Below are positions 1-8,624 of a DNA stretch of 64,000 nt, one piece after another. How positions within the stretch are numbered: the first letter of the stretch is position 1; the number at the start of each line of letters is the position of its first letter. The notes below the pieces were generated by a model. The model ran no database searches, was not told the origin of the DNA, and saw nothing but the letters and a program-made list of their open reading frames with translations. This stretch comes from Neptunomonas antarctica (GTDB lineage: Bacteria > Pseudomonadota > Gammaproteobacteria > Pseudomonadales > Balneatricaceae): the NCBI RefSeq assembly GCF_001305295.1, contig NZ_LJSI01000053.1, positions 744,001 to 808,000 of the forward strand, given 5' to 3'. A program made the translations under genes and the position numbers.

Positions 1-803
1 GTTTGTTGAGAAACATGGAGTTAGGTCGGGTAGCGGTTTATACAAAGACACTCGAGTTGGCTAGCACAGCTTATCGAAAATCAATATCTCTGGGGAGGCA
101 TAGTTGTTACCGTTCACCTGAGCCTTTTCTGCGCTTGGCCAATATTAGGCGTTTAGAAATGCTTGATGCGCCAGAACGCGAGCAGATTAACTTACGCAAT
201 CAGTTCGATGAATTACTTAATACGGCTAGCTATCAATATCCGAAAGATCATACCTTGAGGGTTAAATCGGCATTACTTAAAAGTCAGATGAGTAGTGATC
301 TTGGTAAGGAAGAGGACGCTAATCGGTATATGAGTGAGGCGTCAAAGTATGCAGAAAAGCTTCATCCCTCATTTGATCTGCGACGTGAATTACTAGATGT
401 AACGGGGGATCGTTTGCCTATACTGGAGAAGCAGCCCGAGCCCGCTGTTGTAAAAGGAGTTACTCATGATCCCGATATGAGTATTAGGGTTAACCGACTC
501 GGCGTTAAGCACTATCTTGCCGATAAGATTCCTCAGGCGATTCGTTATTTTGGTTTAGCGATTGAGAATGATCCAAAAAACAGTAGAGCTTTGTTGAATC
601 TTGCTCAGCTATTTCTCGAGTCTGCAAAGCAGCAAGTTGCCCGTCGTGATGAGCGCTTGAAAATGGTAGCCCGGTATTTACGTTTAGCAGAAAGGATGAC
701 ATTAACTCAAATAGAGATGCAGAAATTAACGTTACTTAAAAAATGCAGTGCAGTTGCATTGGAGAAATTACCTGATGGCAGCCTTGGCTCGTTACTTAAA
801 TAG
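1..803 (+). CDS. TPR-repeat protein, 5'-truncated by the window edge
   Basis: The reading frame is open from the first bases, with only TTG codons before the first ATG at 15, so the true start is probably upstream and this is a C-terminal part of about 266 residues. The sequence is helical. Residues about 165-215 look like a tetratricopeptide pair (LGVKHYLADKIPQAIRYFGL followed by NDPKNSRALLNLAQLFLE). The preceding region has the charged helical character of the TPR tails attached to some response-regulator receivers in polar flagellates, but no receiver is visible here. No function can be assigned; a protein-protein scaffold role is the family expectation. The gene lies just outside the flagellar cluster and is separated from it by a tRNA. 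Confidence 0.6.
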   Translation, partial: LLRNMELGRVAVYTKTLELASTAYRKSISLGRHSCYRSPEPFLRLANIRRLEMLDAPEREQINLRNQFDELLNTASYQYPKDHTLRVKSALLKSQMSSDLGKEEDANRYMSEASKYAEKLHPSFDLRRELLDVTGDRLPILEKQPEPAVVKGVTHDPDMSIRVNRLGVKHYLADKIPQAIRYFGLAIENDPKNSRALLNLAQLFLESAKQQVARRDERLKMVARYLRLAERMTLTQIEMQKLTLLKKCSAVALEKLPDGSLGSLLK

Positions 804-967
804 CGTATAAGGTCTCAGCATTCTACGAGAAGTCGGGTCAAAGGGTTGTCGTACCAGAGTAGATTCAGTAGAAAAATCTAATGTATAGAGCATGTGCGGG
901 TGTAAACTCTGGATGCTTGGAATATTGGATAGTACGAAATTTAAAGGAAATTGGCAGGAAGGTGTAA

Positions 968-1044
968 TGGTGTCCCAGGCAGGAATTGAACCTGCGACCT
1001 GCCCCTTAGGAGGGGGCTGCTCTATCCAGCTGAGCTACTGAGAC
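968..1044 (-). tRNA. tRNA-Arg (anticodon CCT)
   Basis: Read on the minus strand, a 77-nt cloverleaf can be folded by eye. The 7-bp acceptor stem is GTCTCAG with CTGGGAC. The D-arm follows, then an anticodon stem GCCCC/GGGGC around the loop CTCCTAA, giving anticodon CCT (reads AGG). The T-arm contains GGTTCAATTCC. The 3' CCA is encoded (TGG at 968-970 on the plus strand) after discriminator A. AGG is a rare Arg codon in most gammaproteobacteria. No integrase or attachment-site duplication is visible beside it. Confidence 0.95.
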
Positions 1045-1241
1045 AAATATAAGTACCAGGTGATGAAAAAACCTGTATTTAAGAGCCGGTATATTAAGGG
1101 TTTTTCGGTACTCTGAAAAGTAATCATCTGTTTTTTTCGGGATTTGTTCGCTAAATAGCAGAAAGATATATTGTTGTGTGGATGATGCTGTTTTGATTTT
1201 AGATGTTTGTATAGAGTGTTGTGGCGTATTGCCCTTCAGGT

Positions 1242-1736
1242 TTAGGCTTTTCCGAGGTGGGATTGTCCGGTGTAGTTGCCTTTTGCGCCTTTGGCTGTAT
1301 AAAGGCTGTTAGTAGGTTTCTGGCCGCGTAGTATGGTGAGTAGCTTATTTACATTTTGACTATTACGCATTAAAACCTGCTCATTTCGCAGATTGGCGTC
1401 CATAGTTGTTTTTAGTGTTGTTTCCAGCGTACTCCAGTGGTTCCTAAATTGCGTAACGAGTGTTTGGTCAGATGTTTGTGCTAACAAAGATTCAAGACCC
1501 TCTTTCGATACAGAAAAACCAGCCGTCACCAGATGCTCTGCGCGGGCTTGATTATTTTGATCGAATTGGATGAGTACTTCTTTTTTTTGATCGTTTAGTT
1601 TTTGAATAACATCAATGTTACGTGATTTTAATGCGTCTAATTCTTCATCCAAAAGTTTCTTCAAGCTGCTTAAAATAGCAATGCCCTCATAAGCGAGGGC
1701 ATTAATGGCGCTGACAGTGGAAGAGAAATCAGTCAT
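1242..1736 (-). CDS. flgN: Flagellar export chaperone FlgN
   Basis: The 164-residue, largely helical, acidic protein fits the FlgN family, which holds the hook-junction proteins FlgK and FlgL in the cytoplasm until export. Visible features are long amphipathic helices (residues 15-60 and 80-135) and a C-terminal tail with the motif RNSQNVNKLLTILRG, similar to the FlgN C-terminus that binds cargo. It lies 6 bases downstream of flgM on the same strand, the usual flgM-flgN operon. Expression is expected from the sigma-28 promoter in front of flgM. Confidence 0.88.
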   Translation of the reverse strand: MTDFSSTVSAINALAYEGIAILSSLKKLLDEELDALKSRNIDVIQKLNDQKKEVLIQFDQNNQARAEHLVTAGFSVSKEGLESLLAQTSDQTLVTQFRNHWSTLETTLKTTMDANLRNEQVLMRNSQNVNKLLTILRGQKPTNSLYTAKGAKGNYTGQSHLGKA

Positions 1737-1742
1737 CTTTGA

Positions 1743-2054
1743 TTATTCCAGACTCGATTCAAAACTAATAATCTTATCGGCAACACTCTGAGCATCGACC
1801 TGGTAAGTGCCATTATCAATCGCGGCTTTCAGGCTGGCGACGCGATCACTATCAACGTCAGGTGTGTTGGCAATTTTAGCGTCTGCTGCCTGCATCACTT
1901 TAACGGTATCACTTAGTTCAACCGTATCTTTTTGCACCGGACGCGTAGGAGTGCTCGTCGTAGGTTCAGCACTCCCATTTGTTTTCTGGGTGCTGACCTT
2001 GTCACGGCCATTCAGCGCTTGTTGCGAGAACGAACTGTTAAGATCAATAGCCAT
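1743..2054 (-). CDS. flgM: Anti-sigma-28 factor FlgM
   Basis: FlgM binds FliA (sigma-28) and blocks late flagellar transcription until it is exported through the finished hook-basal body. The N-terminus (MAIDLNSSFSQ) is low-complexity and Ser/Thr/Pro-rich. The C-terminal half (VELSDTVKVMQ through VDSDRVASLKAAIDNGTYQV) matches the conserved sigma-binding segment. The start at 2054 is chosen because GAGGGTAG lies just upstream; a TTG five codons earlier is less likely. Length is 103 residues, typical. A sigma-28 promoter lies 34 bases upstream of the start, the classical autoregulatory loop. Confidence 0.93.
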   Translation of the reverse strand: MAIDLNSSFSQQALNGRDKVSTQKTNGSAEPTTSTPTRPVQKDTVELSDTVKVMQAADAKIANTPDVDSDRVASLKAAIDNGTYQVDAQSVADKIISFESSLE

Positions 2055-2087
2055 TGTTTCTACCCTCAAAATCTACGTATACAATGT

Positions 2088-2114
2088 TTAGCGGCAGTGA
2101 TTGGTGTAACTTTA
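2088..2114 (-). promoter_or_regulatory. Sigma-28 (FliA) promoter of flgM-flgN
   Basis: On the minus strand the sequence reads TAAA, 15 bases, GCCGCTAA. The consensus is TAAA-N15-GCCGATAA, so there is one mismatch and exact spacing. It lies between flgA and flgM and points at flgM. Confidence 0.75.
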
Positions 2115-2179
2115 GGGGTAAATGGAAAAATATTTATATATCAGAATGTTTCAATTATAAACAAGCGTCCAAATAATAG

Positions 2180-2884
2180 CTACGGCGATACCGATACCAC
2201 TCCTCTGCTTTGAACGTAGGCGTGGATCTCTCTTTGTGATTTATTATTGAGCACCTTAATTTGTTCACCTTGTTTGCCGCTCTGGAGTGCGGTCCCCTGT
2301 GTTCTCACTGAAAGCGAGCCAATAACAATCTCGATGATGACTATATCGCCACGTTGAATCAGTTCAGGGATCAGTAGCATATTTGCTGTGAGTAAGGTGC
2401 CTGCAGGGATGCTCCTGCGGGCGGTAAGATTAATCAGCCGTTCTGGTTTGGTGAAGTACCCTTGGTTTAGCGAGCTGGTATTCTGTCGGGTAAAATACAC
2501 GTCGGCAGCACGAAGGCGAGAGCCTTTTAGTATCGGGCGTTTAACGACGGCGACTAATGCAAATATATCGACTCTTGCACTGACATAAACCATCCATTTT
2601 TCGGGCTCATTGCAGTTGACTCGTAGTGATAAACGTCCACCTGAAGGCAGTTTATCAGGTAGCGGAATTGTAAATTTTTCACATTTTTTTGAATTTATCT
2701 GATCATTAATGTCGTTTACGACTATATTAATATCAGATCCAGGTGTTTTCGCGGTAAAGTGACTGTAAAGGCGTGTTTCTACAATGGATTGCAGAGATTC
2801 TGCTGCACATTGTGTTGAGAAAAGATAAGTACTTAATAAAATGAATAGAGTGCCGATAACCGGTATTATTCGAAAAAAACTCAC
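2180..2884 (-). CDS. flgA: Flagellar P-ring assembly chaperone FlgA
   Basis: FlgA is a periplasmic chaperone for P-ring (FlgI) polymerisation. The protein has an N-terminal hydrophobic signal segment (IIPVIGTLFILLSTYLFS, then QCAAES) and a C-terminal SAF-type domain (VKRPILKGSRLRAADVYFTR, RRSIPAGTLLTANML). I chose the GTG at 2884 because it follows CAGGAGCTACC, a strong ribosome binding site. A longer frame from ATG 2959 would overlap the divergent cheV start and has no such site. About 234 residues, normal for the family. Divergent from cheV. Confidence 0.88.
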   Translation of the reverse strand: MSFFRIIPVIGTLFILLSTYLFSTQCAAESLQSIVETRLYSHFTAKTPGSDINIVVNDINDQINSKKCEKFTIPLPDKLPSGGRLSLRVNCNEPEKWMVYVSARVDIFALVAVVKRPILKGSRLRAADVYFTRQNTSSLNQGYFTKPERLINLTARRSIPAGTLLTANMLLIPELIQRGDIVIIEIVIGSLSVRTQGTALQSGKQGEQIKVLNNKSQREIHAYVQSRGVVSVSP

Positions 2885-2957
2885 GGTAGCTCCTGGATTT
2901 GAACAGGATTGTTGTCGTGGTATCGCTGTTTCAGAGACAATGGATTTGGTGTAGATC

Positions 2958-3899
2958 ATGTCAGGTATTTTAGATACTGTAAACCTGCGTACCCAGATGG
3001 TAGGGCAGAATCGCTTAGAGCTTTTATTGTTTGCGCTTGAAACCGATCAAGTATATGGGATCAACGTTTTTAAGGTGCGCGAAGTGCTGCAATGCCCTTT
3101 GCTTACGGAGGTGCCCCGGCAGACAACGTCGGTTAAAGGTATGGCGCATATCAGAGGGGAGACGATTCCCGTATTGGATTTGTCTGAAGCGGTTGGACGT
3201 TCAGGTATTCCAAAGAATGAGCATGCGCAATGCTTCCTTATTGTTGCAGAGTACAACACACGTACGCTTGCGTTCTTAGTTCGCAAAGTAGATCGCATTC
3301 TGAATACCCATTGGGATCAGATAATGGCGCCTCCTGCAGAAATTGGTGTAGAAAACTATCTGACAGCTGTCTTTGAATATGAAAACAAGCTGATAGAAAT
3401 TCTTGATGTTGAGCAGATTCTTGCTGATCTATATCCAATGCATACTAACGTCAGTGAAGAAATTGCAACAAAGGAGATGAGGCTCAAAGCGAAACAGCAT
3501 CACGTGCTTTGTGTTGATGACTCCAGTGTGGCACGTAATCAGATGCAGCGTAGTTTAGAGGATCTCGGGGTCAAAGTGACAACGTGTAATAACGGTAAAA
3601 TTGCCTGGGACCTGCTCAATAACCTGTCAGAAAAAGGAAATGATGTCACGCAGCTATTTCTGATGGTTATTTCTGATATTGAAATGCCAGAGATGGATGG
3701 ATACACGCTCGCAGCGATGATCAGAGAGGATGATCGCATGGATAAAATGCATATCATTTTGCATTCTTCATTGAGTGGTGGATTTAATGTGTCGATGGTG
3801 AAAAAAGTTGGTGCGGATGGGTTTTTGGCTAAATTTAACCCTGATGACTTGGCCAGCGTGGTTATTGATCGGATTAAAAAAATTGAGCATCTGTCATAG
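2958..3899 (+). CDS. cheV: Chemotaxis coupling protein CheV (CheW-receiver fusion)
   Basis: CheV links chemoreceptors to CheA and carries a phosphorylatable receiver that may act as a phosphate sink or adaptation element. Residues about 15-160 form a CheW domain (VYGINVFKVREVL, GMAHIRGETIPVLDLS). Residues about 180-310 form a receiver with the acidic pair in CVDDSS and the phospho-acceptor Asp240 in ISDIEMPEMDG; the conserved Lys is at LAKFNPDD. 313 residues, full length. It is followed 15 bases later by cheR, as in Pseudomonas and Vibrio flagellar clusters. The ribosome binding site is weak. Confidence 0.95.
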   Translation: MSGILDTVNLRTQMVGQNRLELLLFALETDQVYGINVFKVREVLQCPLLTEVPRQTTSVKGMAHIRGETIPVLDLSEAVGRSGIPKNEHAQCFLIVAEYNTRTLAFLVRKVDRILNTHWDQIMAPPAEIGVENYLTAVFEYENKLIEILDVEQILADLYPMHTNVSEEIATKEMRLKAKQHHVLCVDDSSVARNQMQRSLEDLGVKVTTCNNGKIAWDLLNNLSEKGNDVTQLFLMVISDIEMPEMDGYTLAAMIREDDRMDKMHIILHSSLSGGFNVSMVKKVGADGFLAKFNPDDLASVVIDRIKKIEHLS

Positions 3900-3914
3900 A
3901 ATGGAATCATTGCT

Positions 3915-4763
3915 ATGAATGAGCGAACAGGAACGTTCAGAATATCACCGGATGAATTTAAATCATTCAGTCTATTTCTGGAAAAAAACTGTGGGATATT
4001 GCTGGCAGATCATAAGCAATACCTTGTGCAGAGCCGGTTAGGTAAAATTATGCAAGAGTGCTCTCTTGATAATCTTTCCTGCCTTATAACACAGCTTGAG
4101 CGTGCGGGAGGGAATCAGCTTAAAGATAAAGTTATTGATGCCATGACCACTAATGAAACATTGTGGTTCCGTGATACGCATCCATACGACATTCTGAAGA
4201 ATAAGCTCCTGCCCGAAATTAAAGAAAAGAATCAGCGCAAGAAAGTACGTATTTGGTCGGCGGCATGCTCTACAGGGCAAGAGCCTTATTCAATGAGTAT
4301 GATCATTGATGAATATAAACGTGCCAATCTAGGATCTTTTTCTGTCGGAGAAGAAATAGTTGCGACGGATATTTCGGCAAGTGTGTTACAGCAAGCACGC
4401 GGAGGAGAGTATGAGATGTTGGCCTTGGGGCGCGGACTCGAAAAGGAACGTTTGAGAAAGCATTTTAAAGCGAACGCGAATGGCTCTTGGACGATTAACC
4501 CTGATATTAAAGCCAGAGTGCGCTTTCAAAGTCTTAATTTGTTAGGTCAGTACTCAGGATTGGGTCAGTTTGATATTATTTTTTGTCGCAATGTTATGAT
4601 TTATTTCTCATCCGAGCTCAAAACACAAATATTACGAAAAATGCATAAGCAATTGAATCCTGGTGGTTATTTGTTGTTAGGTGCCTCTGAATCACTTTCA
4701 GGCTTATCTGATTGTTACAAAATGATCCATTGCCGCCCTGGCATCATCTATCAGGCAATCTAG
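3915..4763 (+). CDS. cheR: Chemoreceptor methyltransferase CheR
   Basis: CheR transfers methyl groups from S-adenosylmethionine to glutamates of chemoreceptors, opposing CheB (encoded at 60.6 kb). An N-terminal helical CheR_N domain (residues 10-65) is followed by the motif TTNETLWFRD, the SAM-binding loop IWSAACSTGQEPYS and the motif FDIIFCRNVMIYF. 282 residues, complete. A strong terminator follows directly, so cheV-cheR is a closed unit ahead of the flgB operon. Confidence 0.96.
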   Translation: MNERTGTFRISPDEFKSFSLFLEKNCGILLADHKQYLVQSRLGKIMQECSLDNLSCLITQLERAGGNQLKDKVIDAMTTNETLWFRDTHPYDILKNKLLPEIKEKNQRKKVRIWSAACSTGQEPYSMSMIIDEYKRANLGSFSVGEEIVATDISASVLQQARGGEYEMLALGRGLEKERLRKHFKANANGSWTINPDIKARVRFQSLNLLGQYSGLGQFDIIFCRNVMIYFSSELKTQILRKMHKQLNPGGYLLLGASESLSGLSDCYKMIHCRPGIIYQAI

Positions 4764-4779
4764 TCTCTGACCGGCAAGA

Positions 4780-4807
4780 AAGCGGCACTCAGTTGCCGCT
4801 TTTTTTA
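4780..4807 (+). terminator. Intrinsic terminator after cheR
   Basis: AAGCGGCA, loop CTCAGT, TGCCGCTT, continuing into a run of seven or more T. Confidence 0.88.
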
Positions 4808-4863
4808 TGTCTGCTTTTAAGATAAATCTCTCTATACCCACTGCTTCGCTGAATTTGAATATC

Positions 4864-4879
4864 TGGCACATACCTTGCT
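4864..4879 (+). promoter_or_regulatory. Sigma-54 promoter of flgBCDE
   Basis: TGGCAC, 5 bases, TTGCT: a perfect -24/-12 element with GG and GC ten bases apart, 43 bases upstream of flgB. Activation by FleQ or FleR is the expectation from polar flagellar regulons. Confidence 0.88.
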
Positions 4880-4921
4880 AACTCTATACTAGATAGAATA
4901 CTAAGTTGTATGAGGTGAAGC

Positions 4922-5341
4922 ATGGCGATTAGTTTTGATAAAGCATTAGGAATACATGATGACGCAATCGCGTTGCGCTCTAAGCGTGCCGAAGTGATTG
5001 CCAATAATATTGCTAACGCCGATACGCCAGGCTTTCAGGCACGTGATATCGACTTTAAGAGTGTGTTAGAGGGTGTTCAGAGTGGGCAGTCGTCATCGCA
5101 GAATCAAGCGCCACTAAAAATGGTGAGCACTAATGCCGCCCATAAAGATAGCGTTATTAATCCTGACTATGCCGCCGAATTAATGTTTCGCACACCCACG
5201 CAGCCAGCCGTAGACGGCAACACAGTTGATGTTCAGCAAGAGATGGCCAGATACACAGAAAATGCATTGGGGTATCAAGCATCTTTTGATTTCCTGAATC
5301 GTAAATTTAAAGGTTTAACTGACGCGATAAAAGGTAACTAA
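4922..5341 (+). CDS. flgB: Flagellar proximal rod protein FlgB
   Basis: FlgB is a proximal rod subunit. It has the N-terminal rod/hook signature EVIANNIANADTPGFQARDIDF and a C-terminal heptad-like helix ending in FLNRKFKGLTDAIKG. 139 residues, typical. The start follows a GAGGTGA ribosome binding site. It is the first gene of a sigma-54-driven operon flgBCDE; flgC starts 2 bases after its stop. Confidence 0.96.
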   Translation: MAISFDKALGIHDDAIALRSKRAEVIANNIANADTPGFQARDIDFKSVLEGVQSGQSSSQNQAPLKMVSTNAAHKDSVINPDYAAELMFRTPTQPAVDGNTVDVQQEMARYTENALGYQASFDFLNRKFKGLTDAIKGN

Positions 5342-5343
5342 TC

Positions 5344-5778
5344 ATGTCATTGGCAAATATATTTAACATAGCCGGTTCAGCCATGAGTGCCCAGACCATT
5401 CGTCTGAACACCACCGCCAGCAACATGGCAAATGCTGACAGCGTAAGTTCCAGTGTTGATCAAACCTACCGTGCGCGTAAGCCGGTATTTGAGTTACAAG
5501 CCCCTACGCAGGAACAAATGACAGATATCGGAACAGGCTTGTTACCGGGTCAGGGCGTGAATGTTACAGGCATTGTTGAAAGCCAGGCGCCGTTACGTAC
5601 CGAATATAATCCAAGCCATCCTCTAGCCGATGAAAAAGGCTACGTACATTACCCGAACGTTAATGTGGTTGAAGAGATGGCAGACATGATTTCAGCATCA
5701 CGATCATTTCAGATCAATGCGGAAATTATGAATACAGCAAAACAGATGGTACAGCGTGCTCTCACGCTGGGTCAGTAA
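5344..5778 (+). CDS. flgC: Flagellar proximal rod protein FlgC
   Basis: A rod subunit assembled with FlgB and FlgF beneath FlgG. The N-terminus has the motif RLNTTASNMANADSVSS and the C-terminus has VNVVEEMADMISASRSFQINAEIMNT, both diagnostic for the rod/hook family. 144 residues, complete. Nearly contiguous with flgB, so probably translationally coupled. Confidence 0.96.
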   Translation: MSLANIFNIAGSAMSAQTIRLNTTASNMANADSVSSSVDQTYRARKPVFELQAPTQEQMTDIGTGLLPGQGVNVTGIVESQAPLRTEYNPSHPLADEKGYVHYPNVNVVEEMADMISASRSFQINAEIMNTAKQMVQRALTLGQ

Positions 5779-5849
5779 TTCGCTGGCTAAGATTAACCGG
5801 GCGACTACTAATTAGTGGCCGCCTATCTTTAAAAAATTGAGGTCACAGT

Positions 5850-6527
5850 ATGGCTGATATCAACGGTGTGAATAGTGCTACATCGCTTTATGAGCAGATA
5901 AACAGCAGTAATCAGTCGGCTTCTACCAGCACAACGCAGTCTCAGTCAGACAGCGATATGTTCATGAAGTTGATGATTGCGCAGCTGAAAAATCAGGATC
6001 CTACCAGTCCGGCGGATACTGCTGATTTTATGCAACAGATTTCCAGCATGAGTTCAGTAGAGAGTATTAATAACCTTAATACGACCATGACAGACATGAG
6101 TAGTGCGCTACTCACAAGTCAGGCGGCCTTGCAGGCTTCCTCTATGGTAGGGCAGACCGCGTTTGTGAAAACGGATAAGGCTTTTCTGTCTGAAAATGGT
6201 CAGATAGAAGGTGTGCTGACGTTGCCCTCTAGTTCATCAGACGTGAAGGTCTCTGTTTTTGATGCCGCAGGTTCGTTGGTAGATAGTTGGTCATTAGGCG
6301 CGAAAACGGCGGGCGATCATAATTTTTCATGGCAAGGCGGTGATCGACCAGCGGGTTCTTATCGGGTGGTTGTGCAAGGAGTTGATACTGATGGTGATTA
6401 CGTCACGGCTGAAAGTTACATAGGCCACACAGTCAATAGTGTCACGTTGGGGCAGAACGGTATCGGAATGAAAGCGAATACCGATGCCGGTGTTATCAAT
6501 GTTAATGATATCAAACAGCTGGGTTAA
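5850..6527 (+). CDS. flgD: Hook cap protein FlgD
   Basis: FlgD is the scaffold that caps the growing hook and directs FlgE polymerisation. The Ser/Gln/Thr-rich N-terminus is followed by the conserved segment MFMKLMIAQLKNQDPTSP and MQQISSMSSVESINNLN. The C-terminal part has the beta-rich Tudor/FnIII-like domain with FSWQGGDRPAGSYRV. 225 residues, normal. A GAGGT ribosome binding site precedes the ATG. The 71-base gap after flgC contains no evident terminator. Confidence 0.95.
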   Translation: MADINGVNSATSLYEQINSSNQSASTSTTQSQSDSDMFMKLMIAQLKNQDPTSPADTADFMQQISSMSSVESINNLNTTMTDMSSALLTSQAALQASSMVGQTAFVKTDKAFLSENGQIEGVLTLPSSSSDVKVSVFDAAGSLVDSWSLGAKTAGDHNFSWQGGDRPAGSYRVVVQGVDTDGDYVTAESYIGHTVNSVTLGQNGIGMKANTDAGVINVNDIKQLG

Positions 6528-6542
6528 TGAGAGGATAAGATT

Positions 6543-8495
6543 ATGGCTGGATTTAATACAGCAGTTACAGGTATCAAAGCGTCATCAACGATGCTTGATG
6601 TGGCAGGTAATAAAATTGCCAACTCAGGCACGGTCGGTTTTAAGGCCTCGCGTACCGAGTTTGGTGATATATATGCAACAGCCGTAGTGGGTGCCGGTTC
6701 AAGTAACTTGCCGGGCTCTGGTGTCACGGTGTCTGGTATTTCACAAGATTTCAGCGCAGGTACGGCAGAATTTACCAATAATAATCTGGATTTGGCGATC
6801 AATGGTTCCGGTTTTTTCCAGTTGGATGATGGTCAGGGTGGTACTACTTATACTCGCGCTGGAGCTTTCGAGCTGGATAGTGATGGTTTTATTGTTAGCA
6901 AAAATGGCAAATATCTCCAGGGTTTTGGCTTGGATGCGCTGGGTAACCAGCTACCCTTACAAGATCTTGCTGTTGATGAGAAAGAAAGCCCGCCCCATGC
7001 TACCGAGACGATCGATCTTGCGTTCAATATAGATTCGAAGTTGGATTCGACGTTGTTGTCTGCGGTATATGATAAAAATAACCCCAACTCATTTAGTTAT
7101 ACGACGACAGTAGAAACCTTTGATAGTTTGGGTAATGCGCAGACGGTTAAATATAATTTTGCTGAACAGCGGCCTGTTCGCGAGCAGTATGTTTTTGATG
7201 TGGCAGGTTCTGATGTCACCATTTCCGGCCTCGATATTGCTGATGCTTCTAATCTTACGCCAACCGAGGAAGCAGCCTTACAGCTTAAGGATCCGCGTAT
7301 AGATACAGATTCTATAACATATGACGGTACTGCTGGAACGCTCAGTTTTGAGCTTAAATCAGAGTCCTCTGCCGTTGGTGATGTGCGTGTCAGGGATGGG
7401 GGCGGTACGGTTGACCTCTCTGTTGCCAATCTTGATGACGGCGAGCCTCATACACGTACTGCTAATGAAATTCAGTCTTTTCTTTTAAATGTGCCAGCGC
7501 CATTAGCAGCTGCTGGGTCTGTTGAAATCGGTGGTGTCGCTATTGCTATGGATGCCGGAATGGATGCAGAAGCGGTAGGTGCGGCGGTTGTTGCAGCCCA
7601 GGAAAAGATTATAGAGAAAAACCCTGATGTGCAGGCGGTACAGTATAATAAAACGTCGAAGACGCTTTATATTACGTGGAACGCAGAAGCGGGGCCTGTC
7701 GATTCAATATCTAAAGTGGATAGTGGGGGCTTGTTAGTAGCGGATGACCCTCTGGCTGAGCCTTTATCACAAGAGGGTGATAATAGTTTCATGGGTGTGT
7801 ATCGCATGTATGCTTACCTCAATGATGCGCAACAATTAGATATAGGTAAGCGTGTTGATCCCGGAGAAGTTGGTTTTGATAATGATGCTACCGAAGTCGG
7901 TGCGCTGGTTATCAAATTTGATACAACAACGGGTGTCTTGAGTAGTGTTGATGGCGAAGATATTATCACCGGTGCGGCCACGCCAAAAATCACGATCAGA
8001 GGTGCGGATCCTGCCAATCCGAACGATATTAAGTTAGATAGCGATACCGATAACCTGGTGGGTGTTCAGCTGGATATAGCGGGTTCGAGTCAGTTTTCTT
8101 CCGATTCTATTGTTAAAAAAGCGGCACAGGACGGTTACACCAAAGGTGATCTGATCGGGGTTACTTTTGAAGAAACTGGCGAGATGGTCGCGAGCTTCAG
8201 TAACGGTCAGCGTCAGAATTTAGGCTTAGTAGCGATCGCTAACTTTGAGAATCAATCCGGTTTGCAGTCGGCAGGTGACACCGAATGGGTTGCTTCGTTG
8301 TCTTCCGGACAGGCAATAGTGAATCCGCCGGGTACCGGTTTGAACGGCACATTAAGGTCTGCCTCATTAGAGCAATCGAATGTTGATTTGTCTGCCGAGT
8401 TGGTAAAGTTAATCGAAGCTCAGCGTAACTTCCAGGCAAACTCGAAAACGCTGGAAACGCTGAACACGGTAACGCAGGCGATTCTCCAAATTTAA
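6543..8495 (+). CDS. flgE: Flagellar hook protein FlgE
   Basis: FlgE polymerises to form the hook universal joint. The N-terminus (GFNTAVTGIKASSTMLDVAGNKIAN) and the C-terminus (SNVDLSAELVKLIEAQRNF) are the conserved D0/D1 helices. The central variable region is long: 650 residues against about 400-460 in many gammaproteobacteria. The extra length falls at residues about 180-480 and is probably surface-exposed hook domains. A terminator follows, so flgBCDE is a closed transcription unit. Confidence 0.95.
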   Translation: MAGFNTAVTGIKASSTMLDVAGNKIANSGTVGFKASRTEFGDIYATAVVGAGSSNLPGSGVTVSGISQDFSAGTAEFTNNNLDLAINGSGFFQLDDGQGGTTYTRAGAFELDSDGFIVSKNGKYLQGFGLDALGNQLPLQDLAVDEKESPPHATETIDLAFNIDSKLDSTLLSAVYDKNNPNSFSYTTTVETFDSLGNAQTVKYNFAEQRPVREQYVFDVAGSDVTISGLDIADASNLTPTEEAALQLKDPRIDTDSITYDGTAGTLSFELKSESSAVGDVRVRDGGGTVDLSVANLDDGEPHTRTANEIQSFLLNVPAPLAAAGSVEIGGVAIAMDAGMDAEAVGAAVVAAQEKIIEKNPDVQAVQYNKTSKTLYITWNAEAGPVDSISKVDSGGLLVADDPLAEPLSQEGDNSFMGVYRMYAYLNDAQQLDIGKRVDPGEVGFDNDATEVGALVIKFDTTTGVLSSVDGEDIITGAATPKITIRGADPANPNDIKLDSDTDNLVGVQLDIAGSSQFSSDSIVKKAAQDGYTKGDLIGVTFEETGEMVASFSNGQRQNLGLVAIANFENQSGLQSAGDTEWVASLSSGQAIVNPPGTGLNGTLRSASLEQSNVDLSAELVKLIEAQRNFQANSKTLETLNTVTQAILQI

Positions 8496-8530
8496 CAGTG
8501 CCTTAATAACGCATTATTTTATCCTCTATC

Positions 8531-8558
8531 AAGAGTCGCTTCGGCGGCTCTTTTTTTT
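8531..8558 (+). terminator. Intrinsic terminator after flgE
   Basis: AAGAGTCGC, loop TTCG, GCGGCTCTT (one G-T pair), continuing into eight T. The end of the T-run is the first base of the next sigma-54 promoter. Confidence 0.88.
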
Positions 8559-8573
8559 GGCATGTGGTTTGCA
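8558..8573 (+). promoter_or_regulatory. Sigma-54 promoter of flgFGHIJKL
   Basis: TGGCAT, 5 bases, TTGCA: a near-perfect -24/-12 element, 52 bases upstream of flgF and directly abutting the flgE terminator. Confidence 0.85.
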
Positions 8574-8624
8574 TTTAAATAGCCATAGACCCGAAAACGG
8601 CAATCATTAAAACCGGAAGACGTC

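Noticed and set aside
968-1044. tRNA-Arg as an integration site for a genomic island
   Set aside because: No integrase, no partial tRNA copy and no foreign genes lie beside it; core flagellar genes follow.
2885-2959. Longer flgA start at ATG 2959
   Set aside because: It would overlap the cheV start codon, lacks a binding site and places 25 non-signal residues before the signal peptide; GTG 2884 has AGGAG.
5779-5849. Palindromic ACTAATTAGT between flgC and flgD as a terminator
   Set aside because: No T-run follows, and the stem is AT-only and short; flgBCDE otherwise looks like one operon.
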